Source of the DNA: Catonia carolina
Lineage: Eukaryota; Arthropoda; Insecta; Hemiptera; Achilidae
Assembly: GCA_035578175.1 (NCBI GenBank)
Contig: JAQMRL010000006.1
Coordinates: 61,125,001-61,189,000, forward strand
Direction: 5' to 3'
DNA: 64,000 nucleotides
Shown: one piece after another, positions 58,200 to 64,000 of the stretch
Numbering within the stretch: the first letter of the stretch is position 1
Layout of the letters: each line of letters begins with the position of its first letter
Notes under the pieces: generated by a model
The model's database searches: none
Seen by the model: only the letters and a program-made list of their open reading frames with translations
Told to the model about the DNA's origin: nothing
Program-made: the position numbers and the translations under genes

Positions 58200-58490
58200 A
58201 TGAGGGTTTGTCATGTAATTCAAATTTGTCATGCATCTTCTTGTATAGTTGTTTCATGACATCAATTACGTATGGGATTTGTAAGTCTTTGTGCAACATT
58301 AAGTTTGTGATGTAAAAGGGGCATTGCGTTATCGTTCGTAGAATCTTGTTTTGAATCGCGTGTGAAGGTTAGCAGGTCCCCAAAGTTGAACTCCATTATG
58401 ATGTCCAGATTGGTCTTAAGACTGTAGATTGTTAATTTGTGTGATGTGTTTAATTTCGAACGTCTATCAAATATTTTCATTTTTTTTAAA
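58200..58490 (-). pseudogene. Jockey-like LINE RT fragment
   Basis: Minus strand: RRSKLNTSHKLTIYSLKTNL, then, in shifting frames, MLHKDLQIPYVIDVMKQLY-type sequence, the same region as the 26,760 fragment. Decayed. Confidence 0.6.
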
Positions 58491-58865
58491 TTAAATTATC
58501 ACAACTTTTTAAACCTGGTGGCAATTGATGTATTTTCTACCTGTAAACGTAAATTTTTGTTCAAACAATTTAGTGTTGTGATTAGCAAGATAGTAATCAA
58601 TTTTGTTTGTTCCTTATGTAATAGTTGGGCCATTTAAATTCTGTAAAAAGGTACTCTGCTTTTATTTTACGTAGGCTACATTATTACCACATTTAAACAG
58701 TGTAGGTGAAATAGAACAGCTCTCAAACAAAATTTATAATTTGAGTTATGGAAAAGTATCGCCATTTTATCAGTTATATATTTCTATTGTGGTTTACAAG
58801 TTAAAATTACGGAAGAAATTTTCGTCTGCCGAAGTTAAGATACTTATGAACTAATACATTATTAT

Positions 58866-60421
58866 TACTTTCTTTTGCCTATATGATTATATAGGAAGAA
58901 AAGTATTGTGACACTTATCGCTAAGGTCCGTTTCGGGATCTAGGTAATTAAATAATTAATACACTAAAGTTTACAATTACAAGTATTTATTACAACTAAA
59001 AGATTTACAAAATAATAAGCAAACTAATTGTAATGCAGTAATACAATAAATAACTAAATAATTTACTCGTACTTAATACTACTTACAACAATTATATAGA
59101 ATGCACAAACACAATCAAACTGAATACACAATGCACATACAATAATACTGAATATTAATAGTTGACCAACACAATGCCCGGGTACGTTGACATGATCCAA
59201 TCGTACCGATAGCTCACGCAAACAAAGATCGTTTGTCAAAGATCAAACGAATACTAACTCACTGGCCGCCTCGGGGGTTCTTTATATAATTAGATCAAAA
59301 AGATAATTCCAGAGAAGCAGAGACATTCCATGCAAGTAATAAAGTACAAAAACCCTTTGTACTGGAAAAATCTTAACTGTTGTAAACAAGTCAACAATAG
59401 AATAAAATCTATTATCTACTCTTTACCATTTTATGAATGAAATACTAAAAATTTCACGAACCATGCTCTTCTTCGATATTTTCACAGTATTGTTTTCATG
59501 TCAATTTTTCGAAAACGAGTTTTCACCGGATCTACACGCTTTCAGACCCCCTGAACCCAAAACAAACATGTATTTAGCGATTGGTCTGCGTGTGTGTGTG
59601 AACAGAATATCTCAAGAACGGAACATCGTGCGAACTTACAACTTGAAACTTAAATTAGATACTACTAGAGGACCCGACACAAACATTATCATTAAAATCG
59701 GCCAACCGGAAGTAGTAGTTTATTTGTGTCATTTTTCACTATTTTGCGATTTTCTCAAAAACGGGTTCTACGATTTTTTTAAAAATCGCCTCATTTACTA
59801 CATTTTTATGCTTTACAAGATAGGGTAGGTACCATGTCTGCTGAAATTCTTGGGGAGGTTGTTTTCTCGTAAAAAAATTGTTTTTTTAAGATTGCGACTT
59901 TAATGTGCATTTTAGCGCAAAAATGTATATAATAAAAGTTGTAGAAATTGTTTTCTATTGAGTTCTTTGTAAAAATTGTAGAATGTTTTAAAATTCTACA
60001 ATTTTTATTTCAAACTTTTTTTGTATAACGGTGAGTTTAGCGGTAATTAGCGATTTTCTGTTTTTTTCCTCACGAAAACGTGTAAAATATCGATGTTTTA
60101 AAGATTTCTGCCTTAGTATGCTTTTTACGACAAAAGTGTATATGATCAAATTTATAGAAAATTAAAAGATTTACAACTTTTATTTAAAGCATTTTTCTCT
60201 ATAGAGCCTAGTATAGCGTGAAATAGTGATTTTCCTTATTTTTTAAGCCAAACTGAGGTTGATTTTCATTTTGAGTCTTTCACTCATGATTAAAATTAGG
60301 TTATGTTTTTTGAGGTTAGTTTTTTGTTTATTTCTAATCTTTTATTACTAATGTTAGGTTATATTGTTAATTTTTTGCATTGACAAGAGAAAGTAAAGTG
60401 AATGTTTCACAACAGATTTTT
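58866..60421 (+). repeat. REP-A copy 10, interrupted by a solo LTR
   Basis: Starts ACTTTCTTTTGCC, is split 41 bp in by the LTR, and resumes at 59,491 to end at GACAAGAGAAAGT. Without the insert it is ~0.97 kb, the normal family length. Confidence 0.75.
58907..59486 (+). mobile_element. Solo LTR (580 bp) in REP-A
   Basis: Begins TGTGACAC and ends TTTTCACA, giving the TG...CA ends and a TGTGA/TCACA inverted pair. GTAT flanks both sides (58,903-58,906 and 59,487-59,490). A TATA-like TTTATATAAT at 59,281 and AATAAA at 59,338-59,343 fit an LTR promoter and polyadenylation signal. No internal retrovirus-like genes remain, so the element was lost by LTR-LTR recombination. Confidence 0.75.
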
Positions 60422-60424
60422 GAA

Positions 60425-61245
60425 TATAGAATTCTGCTTCTGCTTCAGAATAGAGTTGGCACTAAAAATTTCAGTATAGTTTCTTTCTGTATAAACTCGA
60501 CTTGCATTGGAATTAACACTAATGTAGAAAGTAACGAAACAAAAAAAGAGATAAGAGATGAAGAATATCAATTCTTTTGAGAGTTGGGAATCACAGAATT
60601 TAAGAAAGTTGTGTAATAATTTAAATTTGTAGATCAGAAGCTGTATTGGGAATAAATTTCAAGTTTCTAGTACATACAGACATTTTGTTAGATTAATGAA
60701 TAGAAAACGTTTATGTTTTTGGCTATCCTGAGAAATAACAAAAATGGAGTTAACACCTTTTACTTCTTACCTACAGAATTATAAACCTAATATCAACATA
60801 AAAAATAAAATTGATAATAATATTCATGTATTTTAACTACTTAATTATTTTTAAATGATATTATTAATTAACTTTTAATTAAATGTAAAATATCCTACAT
60901 AATTTTATCCTTAAATTTTTTATATTTTGTATCATAAATTACCTCTTAAAGATTATATTGAACACGTCTTATAAAATTGCATTCATCTTTGAGATAGTTA
61001 AAAGTATCATGTAAGAATTTTAATATATTAATTATTTTGGCGACTATTAATTTTACTATGTTTGAATATTTTATAAATATCTAAATTCGCTTGATCTGAT
61101 TTCTTAAAAAAATTCGATAACGAAAAAATTTCAAAATCGTCATACTTTTTGGAGTAAGTCAATAAATTCTTTTCTTTACGTATCTGATAATATAAGACTT
61201 CTTCTTTCTTCCATTTCTCAATACATGGTATCCTTTAAAACACAC
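60425..61245. other. Intergenic, nothing recognised
   Basis: AT-rich; a short + frame just past REP-A is not convincing. Confidence 0.4.
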
Positions 61246-61250
61246 CGATA

Positions 61251-62177
61251 TACGAAGTGTCACTACTAAATAACGAGACTGACGTTGTAAAAACTTTTTT
61301 TAATTTTATACATAATCACTTATTGTCACCTTCAATATACACTTCTTCTCTATCCCTACAACGCTCCATGCGAATTTTCCATTGTTGGAAACAGTACTGG
61401 AAGTCATCTTCTGTCAGCTCCTTCAGGACACGTGCCGCTTTCTCTTTTACAGACTTTCTATCTCTTTCCACAGACTTAAATCATATCCCTTTTAATGCAG
61501 ATTTCACCTTAGAGAACAGGTAGAAGTCACATGGTGCAAGATCTGGTGAATAAAGTGAATTTTTAACACTGAGATGCTGTACTTGGCTAGGAACCTCTTG
61601 ACAGATAACGCGGAATGAGCTGGCGCATTGTAATGGTGGAGAACCCATGATTTGTCCTTCCACATGTCAGGGCGTTTTTTCTTACTCTTTGACGTAGTTT
61701 AGAAAGTACCTCAAGGTAGTAATATTGATTAATTGTTTAACCTTCAGGAACCCAGTGAAGGTACCATGGATATAAAAAAAAACAATCATCATTGCTTTAA
61801 ATTTGACTTGCTCATTCGAGCTTTTTTAGCTCTTCCAGTGCATGGATTGGCGCTTCGTTTCCGGATCATAAGTAAAAAAATCACGTTTCATCACATGTTA
61901 TTATCGTTTCCAAAAAATTTGGGGCATTTTCAATCGCGTACAAAGTGTCAGTACAAACATTTTTGCGAGCTTCATTTTAAACATTTTTGAGCGGCACGTG
62001 TCCTGAAGGAGCTGAAAGAAGATGACTTCGAGCACTGTTTCAAACAATGGAAAATTCGCATAGAGCGTTGTAGGGATAGAGAAGGAGTGTATATTGAAGT
62101 TGACAATAAGTGATAATGTATAAAAAAAATTTTTTTTTTACAACGTCAGTCTCGTTATTTAATAGCCACACCTCGTA
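61251..62177 (-). mobile_element. Mariner, inverted 3'-end duplication, copy 2
   Basis: Same subfamily as 56,268-57,186, with TA at both ends. Left arm and right arm (61,991-62,177) are inverted copies over ~185 bp (CTCGTTATTTA, TTCTCTATCCCTACAACGCT, CTCCTTCAGGACACGTGCCG). The inner breakpoint differs from copy 1. Confidence 0.78.
61340..61990 (-). pseudogene. Mariner transposase part, decayed
   Basis: Minus strand 61,663-61,481 reads MEGQIMGSPPLQCASSFRVI and YSPDLAPCDFYLFSKVKSAL, keeping the third catalytic Asp in SPDLAPCD. Further in (61,700-61,990) are broken central pieces. Several frameshifts; inactive. Confidence 0.72.
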
Positions 62178-62639
62178 TCCATAGTTTGAAGATATGAATT
62201 TTCTCTCTTTTTGGTTTTGTTTATTAAGAGTCCAGACCTTTATTCCGTAAAAAATATGTAATATCTCACAAATTAGTCGGGCTTCTGCACTTAGATCTCT
62301 AATACAAATAAAATGTTTCATTTCTATGAAGCATTTGTACGTGTGATATTATTAATTAAAGAATTGATGAATATGGTAAGTCCGCTTATAACTAAAACAA
62401 AGTGGTTCAGCCATTTTGGATACGAAAGACCCTTTAGGGGCTTTTTTTAGGCCCCATAAGGTTTAAAACTAGTAAATTTCATACTTTTCCATTTATCAAA
62501 TCAGCCGTAAATTCTGAAATTTTTCAAATAATATTCTTGCCTCCTATTAAATCTTTGGGCCAGATAAAGGCGCCCTTTTCTCCCCTTACTGGATGAACTA
62601 AAACGAAAATTTCTTCATTAAGCTTATAACCCACCAGGT

Positions 62640-62975
62640 TGGTCTTATTGTAATGTCATCACCGCGAATCAGCAGATTTCATACAGCTGATTTCATACAG
62701 CTGATTTCATACAGCTGATTTTCGGAGACGAAGTTTCCTAATCATATCCAAATAAAGTTAGTTACTTTTATACGGATTTGAGTACAAGAAAAAAAGTTAC
62801 AAACTTTGATAATTGGGGTTCAATTAACCATACTTTATCAGGAATGGTCGGCCTGAGTCTGTACAAGACTACAACTCAATAACAACCCATACAGATAGTC
62901 CCCAATTATCATTGCGTCATGTGGTTGCTTATCGTTCTTAAATTGAACAGATTGCAACGAACACATTAGGGATTA
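62640..62975 (+). repeat. SINE (family F) with a 14 bp triplicated motif
   Basis: GATTTCATACAGCT is repeated three times (62,674-62,718) inside the tRNA-like head, followed by the family body AATGGTCGGCCTGAGTCTGT and TTGAACAGATTGCAACG. Confidence 0.65.
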
Positions 62976-63034
62976 AAAAAAATTAAGCTTGTCATGCTTA
63001 ATAGAGTATTTTTTTGCACTTGTATTAGTAAACT

Positions 63035-63352
63035 CATCTAGTTGGCCTCATGGTAAAGTCTTCGTTGTAAATCAGATATTTGACAGCTGATGTATGAAGA
63101 CGAAGGTTCCATGGTTCAAATCCTAGTAAATAAAGTTAGCCTACTTTTATACGGATTAGAATAATAGACAGTGGTTACCAGTGTACTTTGATGGTTGGGA
63201 TTATTTAACCATCCTTTCGCAGGAATAGTCGGTCTGAAACAGTACAAGACTAAAACCATTTACTTGCCATATTTTATAATCCTTATCTCATTGGGTCACG
63301 AGGTTGTTTATAGTTCTAGATTAACCAGATTGCAACGCACCTTAGTGTTTAA
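63035..63352 (+). repeat. tRNA-headed SINE (family F), full length
   Basis: A-box-like TTGGCCTCATGGTAAAG, B box GGTTCAAATCC, body with GTGTACTTTGATGGTTGG and TTGGGTCACGAGGTTG, end TTGCAACGCACCTTAG plus an A run. The 90-residue frame across it is a shadow. Confidence 0.72.
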
Positions 63353-63507
63353 AAAAATACTGATAAAATTTGTTTTAGTTTATCTTTCTAATTCATCCAG
63401 TCAGATTATAGGTATGCCTACATTACAATTTCCCCGTTCTATACTCAACTTATCTTTGGATATATAATGGAGAGGGACAAGAGAGTAATGCGGTCAGCAT
63501 GTAGCTT

Positions 63508-63675
63508 TTTTTTTTGGTTTTAAATCTGACTGGTCTGCAATTCCTGCTAATGCAGACGGTGGATAATAATGATAATGAAAATGAGTGATGAAAAAATGCT
63601 AGACCTGACCGGGAATCGAACCTGGGACCCCGGCGTAGAAGCCAGTTGTGCTAACCACTATGCCACGGGCCGGCC
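63508..63675 (-). repeat. tRNA-derived SINE, minus strand
   Basis: GACCGGGAATCGAACCTGGG, GTAGAAGCCAGTTGTGC and CTATGCCACGGGCCGGCC are the complement of the tRNA-like head; a T run at 63,508 is the tail. Confidence 0.78.
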
Positions 63676-64000
63676 TCAGCATGTAGCGTTCGCTTACGTA
63701 TTTTCTTAAGAATTCTTTGTTTCGGATATGGGAAGTCTTATTATAAAAACTGGTTCTGGGTGGTTTACGTTATTTCTGTCTGTCACGTTTAATTTATGCA
63801 AAATTTACCCTTTTCTTCGTGAACTATCAACTCATCGGATTTTACGTCTTCTTCGTGTATCCAAAATAACGCTTTTAGATTAAAGTTCGGTAGACGCTTA
63901 ATAAAAATTTATATTATTTTTCTAAACAAAATTAATTAAAAGTCGCTAAAATTTAAACTAAGTAATTAGGAACAAAGATAACATCAATAAGTAAACAATT

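Overview
The window is AT-rich, intron-bearing animal DNA with no operons, no bacterial signals and a dense load of decayed transposons. The one well-supported host gene is a classic six-cysteine insect odorant-binding protein (OBP). The cysteine spacing and C-terminal style fit OBPs known from Hemiptera, so I infer an insect and probably a hemipteran; the order is not proven. Many repeats (tRNA-headed SINEs, Tc1/mariner elements, Jockey-like LINEs) fit a large, repeat-rich insect genome.

Layout. 1-770 is a pyrimidine-rich degenerate tandem repeat. 900-12,120 is mostly repeats: several copies of a ~0.95 kb family (REP-A), SINE-like REP-B copies, a LINE 3' end and a mariner-like element with terminal inverted repeats (TIRs). 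12,608-22,571 is the OBP gene on the + strand: seven small coding exons giving a 144-residue secreted protein, with introns of 1.1-3.2 kb holding REP-A copies, a tRNA SINE and a near-complete but broken Tc1 element in antisense. 22,600-31,000 holds REP-B copies and LINE fragments. At 31,036 a second TATA-plus-signal-peptide first exon, with the same phase-0 donor as the OBP gene, suggests a tandem OBP paralogue; I could not find its later exons. 31,971-33,480 is a mariner split by a LINE. 34,700-45,700 carries a SINE, LINE 3' ends, a small TIR element and a LINE ORF1-type protein. 45,756-48,001 is a 2.2 kb TIR element of unknown family. 50,650-63,700 is again REP-A, REP-B and SINE DNA, plus two inverted-duplicated mariners, a solo LTR and a 0.9 kb palindrome.

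Functionally, the OBP would be secreted into sensillar lymph or another extracellular fluid to carry small hydrophobic ligands. The rest is mobile-element DNA. Its most unusual aspects are three mariners whose 3' transposase end is duplicated in inverted orientation with different breakpoints, a SINE-like family whose 11-12 bp target duplications can be read directly, and an undescribed TIR family with inverted tRNA-like segments.
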